A DNA stretch of 43,518 nucleotides from JAHIJO01 sp964486075 (GTDB lineage Bacteria > Verrucomicrobiota > Kiritimatiellia > JAAZAB01). Shown one piece after another: positions 1-9,372 of the stretch (within the stretch, counting starts at the first letter, position 1; every line of letters starts with the position of its first letter). The stretch covers positions 1 to 43,518 of the forward strand of contig CAZALU010000018.1 of NCBI GenBank assembly GCA_964486075.1, in the 5' to 3' direction. Both the position numbers and the translations under genes were made by a program. The notes beneath the pieces were generated by a model that saw nothing but the letters and a program-made list of their open reading frames with translations, did no database searches and had not been told where the DNA came from.

Positions 1-2
1 GG

Positions 3-3000
3 GGCGGCGGCGGTGGTTATGGCGGGGTCGGTGGGAGGGGCGAAAGCGGGACGGCGTTGGGCGGCAGCGTCTATGGTTCGGCCACTCAACCGGATGATCC
101 TGGCAGCGGCGGTGCCGGCTCGCTGACCAACTACGGCACTGGCGGCAAAGGCGGGGGTGTGATCCGTATCCAGGCCAGCCAGGGATTCACGAATGACGGA
201 GAGGTGTCAGCCATAGGTGGAAAATCCGTTGCCGGATCCCGCTTTAACACCGGCGGCGCCGGCGCCGGCGGGAGCATCCACATCACCTGTGGCACATTTG
301 GCGGTAGCGGGGTGCTGGATGTCACGGGCGGCAATGCGTCTTCATCTTACGGCGGGGGCGGGGGCGGGGGAAGAATAGCCGTTGATTTCAACAGTTCCAC
401 GTTCAGCGGACAGTTCAAGGCCAGGGGCGGAAGTGGAGTCAATGCGGGTGCGATCGGCAGTGTTTGTCTTACCGATCCGACTCCTCTGCCGTCGTCGTTA
501 GTCGACAATGGGGCCTACTTGCTTCTCAGAAGTGGCTCCTGGAATATCGACAGCCTGACGTTATCCAACTACTACCTGCGACTTGCCACCGGCACAGTGG
601 TTGCCGTGACAAACGACGTGAAGGTTCTTGCCGGAGGCCGGATCCATCTACTGGAACAGTGCGCCTTGAGCTGTTCCAATATCCTGGTTTCGGGCAGCGG
701 GTTCTACGGCGCGTCGCGTCTGGATATGGGCACGAACACATCAATGGCCTTCAGCAACAGCGTAACGTGCACCAACCTGACGGTGACGAATGCGCTGGTG
801 TATGTCTATCCGGCCAGTGCCCTGAACATTTCGGGCGACATGTTCGTAATGGGCAGTGCCGCAGTGTACATGTACTGCCATCCGACGATCACGAATCCTC
901 CCATTCTGCCGGGCAAGTTGACCCCGGTTAACCTGACGGTCGGTGCGGAAGCGCAAATTTCTGCTTATGGTCTCGGCTATGCCGGGGGCGACGCCAGCGG
1001 CGACCAGGCCAACGGCTATGGACCTGGTGGCGGAATCTGCGCGGGGGACTGCGGCGGCGGCGGCGGCTACGGCGGAGTGGGAGGGGTGGGCCGAGGCGCC
1101 ACCGGTGGCAGCATGTACGGTTCGACCAACAATCCAACAGACCCCGGCAGCGGAGGCGGCCGTTTCTTGGGCGTTGCCGGTCGCGCCGGCGGTGGCGTTA
1201 TCCGGATTCAGGCGCTGGGAACGGTGACGGTGAACGGAACAATAGCGGCCGATGGCTCCGGTCCATCGAACACTGAGGGTGCCGGCTCCGGGGGTAGCGT
1301 GAACATAGCGTGTGGTATCCTTTCCGGCGCGGGGACCATTAGCGCGAATGGAGGCGCCGGATCCGTCTCGTTCAGCGGCGGCGGCGGCGGCGGGAGGATT
1401 GCCGTTGTTTATACCAACGCCGCCAGCTTTACGGGCCAGATTACCGCCCGGGGTAATAGTGGTAGAGGCGGTGCAATGGGTGACATCGGGACCCTGTACA
1501 TGACGGATGTCTCGGCGATCTCACATCCCCTATTGTCCGGCGGAGCGTATTGCATCCTCAGCAACTGCACCTGGAACCTGGACAATCTTGTTCTCTCCAA
1601 CTACTACCTGCGGTTGCCGACCGGCACGGTTGTGCGGGTAACGAATGACATCCAGATCCTTGCCGGCGCCAGGATTCACCTGTTGGAACAATGCACCTTG
1701 AGCGGCTCCAACATCCTGGTCTCGGGCAGCGGCCTCTACGGCGCCTCGCGCCTGGATATGGGCACGAATACAGCGCTATCCTTCAGTAACAAAGTGGCCT
1801 GCGCGAGTCTGACGGTGACGAACGGGGCGGTCTATGTTTATCCTGCCAGCGTCCTGACCGTTGTGGGCAACGTGTCCATGGCCGGTTCTGCCGCGATGTA
1901 TTTGTATCCGGCCAGTGTGCTGAATATCTCGAACGATCTGTCGGCGCTGGACACTGCCACGGTGTATATGTATTGCAATTCAATGAGTACTAATCCGCCG
2001 GTTCTGCCGAGCACGCTGCGACCCCGGAACCTGACGCTGGGCGCCGGTGCAATGCTCTATGCGGATGCCGTCGGCTATGCAGGCGGCACGGTGGAACATA
2101 CGAACGGTTACGGTCCGGGTGGCGGTCCGGCACGGAATGGCGGCGGAGGATATGGTGGCGTTGGCGGTAAAGGACGGGACAGCAGCGCGGGCGGAGGTAC
2201 CTACGGATCAAGTAATAATCCAACCGATCCCGGCAGCGGCGGTAGTTACTACAACTCCGATGGGATGCGCGCTGGTGCCGGTGGCGGCGTGATCCGGATT
2301 GAAAACGTGAGCACGGCCAGGGTGGACGGCACGATCAGCGCCCGGGGCGGGAGCGGGTATCATGGCGGATCCGGATCGGGTGGCAGCATCTATATCTCGT
2401 GCGACAACTTGGCTGGGTCGGGCACAAATACCGTTGCCGGGGGAACCACCAGTGGCGCTGGCGTGGGCGGGGCCGGTGGCGGTGGGCGGATCGCCTTGTT
2501 ATACCTTTTCAACAACTTCTACGGAACCAACATTGTGTCAGGCGGGTCCGGCTACTCCGGTGTACTCGGCTCCAACGGAACGGTGTATGCGTCCATACCA
2601 CCGGGCTATCTCGAGTTCGAAGTGCAAGGCGATCCTATCCGGCACGGCGAGTCCACTCCGTATGCTTATGGGGTGTGCGGCGTCGCCTCCGGCGGCGTGA
2701 TGGTTGTGAGCGTGAATACACCGGCCGACGAAACCAACGGGGTGCGCTATGGTTGCATCGGTTGGAGCGGCACGGGTTCAGTTCCCATCGACGATTACAG
2801 TAATTCAGTATCATTCACGATGACGGAAAATTCCATGCTCATCTGGCGTTGGACCAGCGAATACCACCTGGCCACGAGTTCGGAGGCCCAGGGCTCGCTC
2901 GATGAGGACAAGTCCGCCTGGTACACGAATGGGCTAGAGGTTGCGGTGGCCTGTTCGGCGAATGATGGCTGGCATTTTCTGCAATGGGTAGGCGATGTGC

Positions 3001-5009
3001 CCTTTGCCGATCGCACCAACAATCCAATCGCTGTGACTATGGATCAGCCGCGAAGCGTGCGCGCGGTTTACGCGGCCGACACCGGTGGGATGTGCATTTG
3101 GATCGGGGGCACGGGCCAGTGGACGAACGCCGCCGGATGGTTGGGCTCGATCCTGCCCGGTGATCTGGATACGGTGGTCATTCCCAATGGCGCCGTGACG
3201 CTGGATCAGCCTTGGGCCATTGGCGCCATGATCCTCAGCAACGCGACGCTCACGACCACTGGCTGGCTGAGCCGTCTCACGGTGCAGAGCAATGTGCTGG
3301 TGGAGAACATGGGCGTGCTCCGGCATGCCGATAATTCCACGGAGACGGCGCCCACGAGCCGTCTGGACTTGATCTGCGGTAGTCTGACGGTGGACACTGG
3401 CGGACAGATCAACGTGGACGGATTGGGGTATGCCGGCGGTCCGGCGGGCGGCGGCAATGGCTACGGACCGGGCGGCGGCACGGCATCCGGCAATCGGGCT
3501 GGCGGCGGTGGATATGGCGGGGTTGGCGGGCGCAGCGACACCGGGATTGCAGGCGGCAATCCCTACGGATCCGGGATTGAGCCGAACGAGCTTGGGAGCG
3601 GCGGGGGCCGGAGCACCGGGGCTGGCACATCCAGTGCCGGCGGCGGCCTGGTGCGCATCACCTGCGCCGGCATGATTCTGCTCAACGGATCGATCACCGC
3701 GAACGGGGTTGATGGGGAATGGACCGGTGGCTCCGGGTCCGGTGGTGGGATTTATATTTCCTGTGCGGCGCTCGCCGGGGCGGGTACGCTGCAGGCCCTT
3801 GGCGGCAACGCGAATACGACCTATTCGGGCGGGGGCGGCGGCGGAAGAATTGCCGTCCATGCAATTGACGGAAGCGGATTCGACGGTACGCTTAATGCCA
3901 GGGGGGGAAATGGCGCCAACCAAGGCGACATAGGGACCGTCTATGTTCTGAACCCGACGGTCCTATGTCAAGTATTCACCAATGGTGGCGCCAACCTGAC
4001 GATCGGCAGCAGGGCGTGGAACACGGAAAACCTGGCCTTGTCGAACTACTACCTGCGCCTGGCGACAGGTACGGTGGTGACCGTGACCAACGATGTGTGG
4101 ATTGTAGAGGGCAGCCGCATCCACCTGCTGGAGCAGGCTTCGCTCGCCTGCTCCAACATGGAAGTCTCCGGGACGGGCTTCTACGGAACAGCGCGCCTCG
4201 ATTTCGGCACGAATGTTTATGTCGTTTTCAGCAACACTGTTCTATGTGCCGGTGATTTTACGGCAACTGATGCGGATATCTATCTGTATCCGGAGAGCAG
4301 ACTCGCGGTTGCTGGGGATATGTCCCTGATGAGCACATCCATGGTCTATCTCTACTGTCATCCCACCTCGACCAATCCCCCGCTGACTCCGGAAACTCTG
4401 CGAATGCGGAATTTGACGATTGCAAGCGCCGCGAAAATCAATGCGGATGCCGCCGGTTACCTGGGCGGTCAGACCGGGGACGGATATGGTCCCGGCGCTG
4501 GCCGTCGTACGTCTCGCGGCGGGGGCGGCGGGCACGGCGGGCGCGGTGGCGACAGCGATGGAAGCGGCAGCGGGGATAGCGGTGGAGTTACGAATGGTCT
4601 GGCCAAGGACCCCCAGGCTGGCAGCGGTGGCGCCGCCGGAAGCAGTGCCGGCGGAAATGGTGGCGGATTGATTCGCATTCAAGCCGATGCAACGGTGACT
4701 CTGGATGGCACGTTGACCGCCAATGGAGGGGATAGCGGGTATACTCAGGGGGCAGGTTCAGGAGGCGGAATTTATGTTTTTTGCCATTCAATTGCCGGAA
4801 ACGGCATTATGCGGGCGAATGGAGGGGCAGGCCATATTTCCTATGGCGGCGCCGGCGGCGGCGGACGGATTGCCGTGCACTGTATGCATAGAAGTTATAT
4901 GGGACAGTGCCTTGTGAACGCTGGATCGCCTTCCTACTCGGGTGGGCCAACGGCGACGGTCGGTAGCGTCTATTGGTGGATGCCGGGCACGATTTTCACC
5001 ATCTACTAA
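3..5009 (+). CDS. Giant glycine-rich repeat protein, 5' end outside window
   Basis: The reading frame is open from the first bases and already encodes the Gly-rich module (GGGGYGGVGGRG), so the gene starts upstream; the internal TTG at 57 is not a credible start. At least 1,660 residues are visible. Gly-rich modules (GYGPGGG, GGGGYGGVGG, DPGSGG, GGGVIRIQ, GGGGGGRIAV) alternate with beta-rich modules containing SNYYLRLxTGTVV, RIHLLEQ and ASRLDMGTN. Around nt 2600-3080 there is a different segment whose end (GWHFLQWVGD, then RSVRAVYA) resembles the bacterial InlB-type B-repeat. It is followed at 3085-3400 by a WxGGTGQWTNAAGW module like those in autotransporter-associated repeats. The protein ends in VYWWMPGTIFTIY with no barrel, PEP-CTERM or LPXTG signal. 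A secreted or surface structural/adhesive role is inferred; no enzyme motif is seen. It converges with cls, with 14 bp between the stop codons. Confidence 0.8.
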   Translation, partial: GGGGGYGGVGGRGESGTALGGSVYGSATQPDDPGSGGAGSLTNYGTGGKGGGVIRIQASQGFTNDGEVSAIGGKSVAGSRFNTGGAGAGGSIHITCGTFGGSGVLDVTGGNASSSYGGGGGGGRIAVDFNSSTFSGQFKARGGSGVNAGAIGSVCLTDPTPLPSSLVDNGAYLLLRSGSWNIDSLTLSNYYLRLATGTVVAVTNDVKVLAGGRIHLLEQCALSCSNILVSGSGFYGASRLDMGTNTSMAFSNSVTCTNLTVTNALVYVYPASALNISGDMFVMGSAAVYMYCHPTITNPPILPGKLTPVNLTVGAEAQISAYGLGYAGGDASGDQANGYGPGGGICAGDCGGGGGYGGVGGVGRGATGGSMYGSTNNPTDPGSGGGRFLGVAGRAGGGVIRIQALGTVTVNGTIAADGSGPSNTEGAGSGGSVNIACGILSGAGTISANGGAGSVSFSGGGGGGRIAVVYTNAASFTGQITARGNSGRGGAMGDIGTLYMTDVSAISHPLLSGGAYCILSNCTWNLDNLVLSNYYLRLPTGTVVRVTNDIQILAGARIHLLEQCTLSGSNILVSGSGLYGASRLDMGTNTALSFSNKVACASLTVTNGAVYVYPASVLTVVGNVSMAGSAAMYLYPASVLNISNDLSALDTATVYMYCNSMSTNPPVLPSTLRPRNLTLGAGAMLYADAVGYAGGTVEHTNGYGPGGGPARNGGGGYGGVGGKGRDSSAGGGTYGSSNNPTDPGSGGSYYNSDGMRAGAGGGVIRIENVSTARVDGTISARGGSGYHGGSGSGGSIYISCDNLAGSGTNTVAGGTTSGAGVGGAGGGGRIALLYLFNNFYGTNIVSGGSGYSGVLGSNGTVYASIPPGYLEFEVQGDPIRHGESTPYAYGVCGVASGGVMVVSVNTPADETNGVRYGCIGWSGTGSVPIDDYSNSVSFTMTENSMLIWRWTSEYHLATSSEAQGSLDEDKSAWYTNGLEVAVACSANDGWHFLQWVGDVPFADRTNNPIAVTMDQPRSVRAVYAADTGGMCIWIGGTGQWTNAAGWLGSILPGDLDTVVIPNGAVTLDQPWAIGAMILSNATLTTTGWLSRLTVQSNVLVENMGVLRHADNSTETAPTSRLDLICGSLTVDTGGQINVDGLGYAGGPAGGGNGYGPGGGTASGNRAGGGGYGGVGGRSDTGIAGGNPYGSGIEPNELGSGGGRSTGAGTSSAGGGLVRITCAGMILLNGSITANGVDGEWTGGSGSGGGIYISCAALAGAGTLQALGGNANTTYSGGGGGGRIAVHAIDGSGFDGTLNARGGNGANQGDIGTVYVLNPTVLCQVFTNGGANLTIGSRAWNTENLALSNYYLRLATGTVVTVTNDVWIVEGSRIHLLEQASLACSNMEVSGTGFYGTARLDFGTNVYVVFSNTVLCAGDFTATDADIYLYPESRLAVAGDMSLMSTSMVYLYCHPTSTNPPLTPETLRMRNLTIASAAKINADAAGYLGGQTGDGYGPGAGRRTSRGGGGGHGGRGGDSDGSGSGDSGGVTNGLAKDPQAGSGGAAGSSAGGNGGGLIRIQADATVTLDGTLTANGGDSGYTQGAGSGGGIYVFCHSIAGNGIMRANGGAGHISYGGAGGGGRIAVHCMHRSYMGQCLVNAGSPSYSGGPTATVGSVYWWMPGTIFTIY
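510..4960 (+). repeat. Intragenic modular repeats of the giant protein gene
   Basis: Copies of the Gly-rich module are anchored by GYGPGGG/GYGPGAG-coding sequence near 1013, 2105, 3460 and 4486. A further copy is cut by the window start. Copies of the beta-rich module are anchored by NYYLRL-coding sequence near 567, 1597 and 4039. The first two beta-rich copies are very similar at protein level. The second carries an extra YPAS-type sub-repeat (about 1900-1940). Between Gly-rich copies 2 and 3 the beta-rich module is missing and is replaced by the InlB-like and W-rich segments. Confidence 0.8.
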
Positions 5010-5023
5010 GCGCGTTCGCAAAT

Positions 5024-6538
5024 CTATAACACCGGCATCAGCAGGTGGCAGAAGTTTTCCAGCAGACGGCGGGCGGCGGGGCGAGCCTGCCAGACGGCCA
5101 GAGTCAGCTCGTTGCTATGGGCGATATCGGCGAGCACTATGCGTTTGAGCGCGTTGACAAAACCATTGTCAAAGACCAATAAGTTCGTTTCGTAATTCAG
5201 ACGCAGGCTGCGCATGTCCAGGTTGGCGCTACCCACCAAGGCCAGCTTGTCGTCCATGATCAGGGCCTTGGCGTGCATGAACGGAGGTCGGCGCTCGAAG
5301 ATGCGCACGCCGGCCGCCAACATTTCTTCATAAAGCGCTTTGCCCGCCAGGCCGGCATAGATATGATTGTTGATTTTGGGCAGCACCAGCCGCACATCCA
5401 CGCCGCGCGAGGCGGCCGCACGGAAAGCGCGTAGGATATCCTGGGGCGGTACGAAATATGGAGTGACCACCAATAGTTGCTTTTGAGCCGAGATCAGACA
5501 TTCGAACATCACATCGGCAATATTTTCCATTTCGTCCGGCGTCGGTCCGCTGTTGACTAACCGGGCTTGGGCTGTTCCAGTCGTGGCTACTTTCGGAAAA
5601 TATGCCTGTTGCAACAGTATTTCCGGATCTTCATCGGTCATGAAATACCAGTCTCGCAGGAAGGAGTATTGCAGTTCCTGGACGATCGGACCCTGGACGG
5701 ACGTGTGATAGTCGCGGATCGGAGGGTGGCCGGAACGTGTCACGTTTTCGTCATGCAGATTGATTCCCCCGAAAAAAGCTTTTTGCCCATCCACGACCAA
5801 TATCTTGCGATGGTTTCTTAAATTGATCTGGAATTGACGTTTGAACATGTTGGCTTGGGTCCAGCCGCGAATTTGCAGATTGGCGATCCCGGCGTAGCGG
5901 GCAAAGAGGCGGCTGATAACTGCGCCGGTGGATCCAAAACGATCATATAGGACGCGCACGATAACGCCGTCGCGGGCTTTTTGGGCAAGCAGGTCAAGAA
6001 ATTTTCGCCCGCTGACGTCGTTGCGGAGGATGAAGGATTGCAGGTGCACATGATGGCGGGCCTGCCGGATGGCTTCGAGCATGAGCGGATAGGCTTCATC
6101 GCCATCCACCAAGGGGCGGATGGAGTTGCCGCCCAGGAGCGGGTGATTGGGCAACAGGCGGTCCATGATGCCGTTGATTTCCCGCGCCTCCGGATCGTCG
6201 GGTTCGGTAACCAGCGCCCGATGCACGGCCCGCCAATAAACCATGGGCAGGGCTTCATCTTCGCGTGATCGACGTTCGGCGAGGAATTCGCTGTCCGCCC
6301 GCTGCTTACGCCATGCTTTGTGGGGCACATGGTTGATGCCGAAAATCGCATATAACAAGGCGCCGATCACGGGAAAGGACCAGGCTACGAAAATCCACAA
6401 CAGCGCTGCGGCGGATTCGCGACGGGTTGTCAGACAGTGCAGAGTGATCAGCAGGAATAGGGTCAGGTGCACTCCTAAATCCAGCAGGATCCAGGGCCAG
6501 GATATAGCGGCTGTCAGCACTGTTTGCGGATCGGTCAT
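5024..6538 (-). CDS. cls: Cardiolipin synthase (phospholipase D family)
   Basis: 504 residues, the normal length for bacterial cardiolipin synthases, which condense phosphatidylglycerol into cardiolipin at the inner membrane. Two N-terminal membrane segments (about 10-33 and 43-66, the PLDc_N region) are followed by two HxKxxxxD phospholipase-D motifs: HRKILVVD at 243-250 with a trailing GGIN, and HAKALIMDD at 422-430 with GSANLDMRS. The gene diverges from the lipid kinase at 6706, so two phospholipid-metabolism genes share an upstream region. A TTGACA box and a weak -10 lie directly before this start, leaving almost no leader. Confidence 0.93.
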   Translation of the reverse strand: MTDPQTVLTAAISWPWILLDLGVHLTLFLLITLHCLTTRRESAAALLWIFVAWSFPVIGALLYAIFGINHVPHKAWRKQRADSEFLAERRSREDEALPMVYWRAVHRALVTEPDDPEAREINGIMDRLLPNHPLLGGNSIRPLVDGDEAYPLMLEAIRQARHHVHLQSFILRNDVSGRKFLDLLAQKARDGVIVRVLYDRFGSTGAVISRLFARYAGIANLQIRGWTQANMFKRQFQINLRNHRKILVVDGQKAFFGGINLHDENVTRSGHPPIRDYHTSVQGPIVQELQYSFLRDWYFMTDEDPEILLQQAYFPKVATTGTAQARLVNSGPTPDEMENIADVMFECLISAQKQLLVVTPYFVPPQDILRAFRAAASRGVDVRLVLPKINNHIYAGLAGKALYEEMLAAGVRIFERRPPFMHAKALIMDDKLALVGSANLDMRSLRLNYETNLLVFDNGFVNALKRIVLADIAHSNELTLAVWQARPAARRLLENFCHLLMPVL

Positions 6539-6550
6539 AACTTAATTATG

Positions 6551-6579
6551 TTTATGCCGTCTTCCGGGGCGGTTGTCAA
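6551..6579 (-). promoter_or_regulatory. Predicted sigma70-type promoter of cls
   Basis: On the minus strand, TTGACA (6574-6579), a 17-bp spacer and CATAAA (6551-6556, 4/6 to TATAAT). Only 12 nt separate the -10 from the cls ATG, so the transcript would have a leader of about 5 nt. No Shine-Dalgarno sequence is visible. Confidence 0.5.
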
Positions 6580-6644
6580 TCCCGATTCCGTCTTGATTTA
6601 GGGCTGGGGTGTAGGCTAATGTAATGCTATTTGCACGAGAGTTT

Positions 6645-6670
6645 TAATTGGTAATTCGAAATACCAATTA
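6645..6670. promoter_or_regulatory. 26-bp near-perfect palindrome, operator-like
   Basis: Arms TAATTGGTA and TACCAATTA flank ATTCGAAA. All positions pair across the centre except one A/A. It lies between the divergent cls and lipid kinase genes, about 35 bp before the kinase ATG. It is AT-rich and not followed by a T-run, so a dimeric regulator site is more likely than a terminator. The regulator is unknown. Confidence 0.5.
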
Positions 6671-6705
6671 TTGATTGTTGCTGCCGACGACAGAGTGACC
6701 TGATT

Positions 6706-7710
6706 ATGGCCTCCACCATTCATACGCTGTGTGTCTTAAATCCGACGGCTGGCAATGGCATTGCCCTACAGCGCTGGCCCCGCGTCGCTGAGTTGATGCA
6801 GTCTTTCGGGATCACCTGTGATCGGTTGTCAGACCCGGATCAATTGCCTGGCGTTCAGGTTATCCGCCGCCTGGAACACGAAGGACCGGATCGCTATGCG
6901 GCCATAGTCGGTGTGGGCGGGGACGGTACGCACTCCAGCGTCATGAACGCGCTCATGACCTTGCGGGCCTCACACCCGGCGCTGACTTTGCCGCCGTATG
7001 CCATGATTCCTTTGGGTACCGGTAATTCCATTGCCAAATCATTCGGACTGGACGCCAGGGACGATTATTTTGTCGGCGATCTGCGACGTGCGGTGGCAAC
7101 CATCCGCTATGGCGCCGATTATCTCATGGATCTCGGCCGCTTGGACCAGACCTGGTTCATCAATTCACTGACGATTGGGCTGGATTCCAGCATCCTCCGA
7201 GAGCATAACCTGCTGAAGCGGGCCATGGCGCGGCTGCCGATCTTGGGCCGTTTCATCAAGGGGAATCTGCTCTATACCTGGTGTGCGGGCTCGCGCTTGT
7301 GGCGTCAACGCCTGATCGAAGCGCAGATCGACGTGGATGGCCGACCCTGGTATTCCGGGCCGCTGATTAACCTGGTGATCAACAACACGCGCGTCTATGC
7401 CGGAGTATTCGTGTTATGTCCGGACGCCTTTGCCAACGACGGCCTGATGGAAATCGTGGCCCTTGCCGGGCAGACCGATTACCTGGCGAAATATTTGATG
7501 TCGTTTCGGAACTATCCGCAGCATATCCAGACCATGCCCGAGCGCTTTAAACGGGAATCCGCCGTGACCAAGGGGCAGCGGATTGCGGTGCGCCTGGCGA
7601 AGCCGGAAACGGCCCAGTTGGACGGCGAGGAACTATCCGCCCGCATTCAATTCGAAGTCGAGGTGGTGCCGCACGCCCTGGCCATTAAAATTCCCGCGGA
7701 ACCGGCGTGA
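6706..7710 (+). CDS. Diacylglycerol/sphingosine kinase family lipid kinase
   Basis: 334 residues with the DAGK catalytic-domain signatures of the YegS/DgkB/LCB5 superfamily: LNPTAGNG at 11-18, the nucleotide-binding GGDGT at 71-75, and PLGTGNSIAKSFG at 102-114. A C-terminal beta-rich domain contains the TAQLDGEE element found in the family. These enzymes phosphorylate diacylglycerol or related lipids using ATP and usually recycle lipid products at the inner membrane. The exact substrate cannot be told from sequence. It is divergent from cls; the 26-bp palindrome lies just upstream. No strong Shine-Dalgarno precedes the ATG, but the LNPTAGNG motif sits at the usual distance from this start. 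Confidence 0.87.
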   Translation: MASTIHTLCVLNPTAGNGIALQRWPRVAELMQSFGITCDRLSDPDQLPGVQVIRRLEHEGPDRYAAIVGVGGDGTHSSVMNALMTLRASHPALTLPPYAMIPLGTGNSIAKSFGLDARDDYFVGDLRRAVATIRYGADYLMDLGRLDQTWFINSLTIGLDSSILREHNLLKRAMARLPILGRFIKGNLLYTWCAGSRLWRQRLIEAQIDVDGRPWYSGPLINLVINNTRVYAGVFVLCPDAFANDGLMEIVALAGQTDYLAKYLMSFRNYPQHIQTMPERFKRESAVTKGQRIAVRLAKPETAQLDGEELSARIQFEVEVVPHALAIKIPAEPA

Positions 7711-7714
7711 GTCG

Positions 7715-7733
7715 CCGCTGCTGTCGGCAGCGG
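7715..7733 (+). terminator. GC-rich hairpin after the lipid kinase gene
   Basis: CCGCTGC and GCAGCGG pair perfectly around a 5-nt loop, starting 4 nt after the stop codon. There is no T-run, so this may be an RNA-stabilising or weak termination hairpin. Confidence 0.3.
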
Positions 7734-7793
7734 GGCAGCGTCGATCCGTGCCCGAAGAGGCCAAAGCAAGGCTTATAAACCGAGGAGAGCATT

Positions 7794-9281
7794 ATGCAAA
7801 AGACGACAATCAAATTGCTGACCGAGTCCAGGATAGCGCCGGTCGATCCGCGAATATTCGGCGGATTTTTGGAACATCTGGGCCGGGCTGTGTACGAGGG
7901 CGTTTATGATCCCGAAAGCTCGCAGGCTGATGCCGATGGGTGCCGCAAGGATGTCATGGCTGCGCTGCGACGCTTGAACATGACCGCCATGCGCTACCCG
8001 GGCGGCAATTTTGTATCTGGCTACCACTGGCAGGATGGCGTTGGGCCGCGCGATATACGCCCAACAGTGCGCGAACTGGCCTGGCAGAGCGTGGAGCCGA
8101 ACCTGTTTGGAACGGACGAATACATCGGCCTTTGCCGCAAAATGGACTGGACTCCGATGCTGACGGTTAACCTGGGCACGGGCACCCCGGAAGAGGCCTG
8201 TAATTGGGTGGAATATTGCAACTGCCAGCCCGGCACACGCTATGCCGATTTGCGAGTCGCAAACGGGGAAAAGGATCCGCACGCCGTCAAGCTCTGGTGT
8301 CTTGGCAACGAGATGGATGGCGACTGGCAACTCGGGCACGTGCCCGCCGAGCAATATGCCGTTCGCGCTCAGCAGGCCGCCAAGATGATGAAGGATGCTG
8401 ACCAGTCCATTGAACTGGTCGCCTGCGGTTCGTGCGGCTTGGGCTTGCCGACCTACATGGAATGGGACCGTCAGGTGCTCGAATACCTGGGCGATCAGGC
8501 CGATTACATCAGCCTGCATCGCTATGTGGGCAACCGTGATAATGACACACCGAACTACCTGGCCGTTACGAACTCCATCGATCGCCAGATCGAGGAAATA
8601 GACGCGGCTTGCCGATTCGTCCAGGCCAAACGCCGGAGCAAGAAGCGTGCGTATCTATGCTTCGACGAGTGGAATGTCTGGTATAGGAATAAACAGATGG
8701 ATGGCGCTGGTCACTTCGCTCCACACCTGCTGGAAGAAGCGTATAACCTTGAAGACGCGCTCGTCGTGGCTGGTTTCCTGCACAGCTTCATCCGCCATGC
8801 CGATACGGTGAAGATCGCTAACCTCGCCCAGATCGTGAACGTGATCGCGCCGCTCATGACGCAGGGGGAGCAGCTATGTATCCAGACCATATTCCACCCT
8901 TTTGAAATGTTCTCCAAACGACGCCAAGGCGATGCCTTGCGAGTTGTTCTGAATGGACCATCCTACGAATCGAAAGAGCATGGGGTCGTTGCCTATGTTG
9001 ACGCCAGCGCTATCCTGGACGGCAAGCGGCTCAAGGTTTTTCTGACGAACCGACATGGCGAGGAGGCGGCGGATGTATGCGTGGCCCTGGCCGATGGCGC
9101 GATTGCATCGCGCGAGAGCGCGGAGTTGCTGACGGGGCCTGGCGCCAAGGCGTCCAATTCGTTCGAGAACGACAAGCTCGTCACGGCCGTCCCCTTCGCT
9201 GGCATCACGGCGGTGGATGGCCAGGTGCGCTGCAAGCTGCCCCCGTTGTCCTTCACCGCGATGACTTTGAATCTGGGATGA
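7794..9281 (+). CDS. Alpha-L-arabinofuranosidase, GH51
   Basis: 495 residues, typical for intracellular GH51 enzymes, which release terminal alpha-L-arabinose from arabinoxylan or arabinan oligosaccharides. The N-terminus (VDPRIFGGFLEHLGRAVYEG) is the family hallmark. Acid/base Glu173 lies in LWCLGNEMDG and nucleophile Glu292 in CFDEWNVWY. The beta/alpha barrel is followed by a C-terminal beta-sandwich from about residue 380. No signal peptide is present, so it should act in the cytoplasm on imported oligosaccharides. GAGGAG lies just upstream of the ATG at a good distance. There are no sugar transporter or other hydrolase genes next to it, so it is not in an obvious polysaccharide-utilisation cluster. 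Confidence 0.92.
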   Translation: MQKTTIKLLTESRIAPVDPRIFGGFLEHLGRAVYEGVYDPESSQADADGCRKDVMAALRRLNMTAMRYPGGNFVSGYHWQDGVGPRDIRPTVRELAWQSVEPNLFGTDEYIGLCRKMDWTPMLTVNLGTGTPEEACNWVEYCNCQPGTRYADLRVANGEKDPHAVKLWCLGNEMDGDWQLGHVPAEQYAVRAQQAAKMMKDADQSIELVACGSCGLGLPTYMEWDRQVLEYLGDQADYISLHRYVGNRDNDTPNYLAVTNSIDRQIEEIDAACRFVQAKRRSKKRAYLCFDEWNVWYRNKQMDGAGHFAPHLLEEAYNLEDALVVAGFLHSFIRHADTVKIANLAQIVNVIAPLMTQGEQLCIQTIFHPFEMFSKRRQGDALRVVLNGPSYESKEHGVVAYVDASAILDGKRLKVFLTNRHGEEAADVCVALADGAIASRESAELLTGPGAKASNSFENDKLVTAVPFAGITAVDGQVRCKLPPLSFTAMTLNLG

Positions 9282-9372
9282 GTCGGCGTCCTTGCGGGAA
9301 AAACGAAAAGAACGCCGGCTGCTTATAACGCGGCACATACAGTATGCTCCGGGAAATCCTGACCACCTCCCG

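Noticed and set aside
2934..3923. 329-codon open frame on the minus strand
   Set aside because: It lies wholly antisense to the giant repeat gene, whose Gly/Ala-rich codons leave the reverse frame open. The translation is low-complexity and Arg/Pro/Ala-rich.
3..4960. CRISPR-like periodicity in the first 5 kb
   Set aside because: The repeats are long, divergent, in frame and coding; no short identical repeats with unique spacers.
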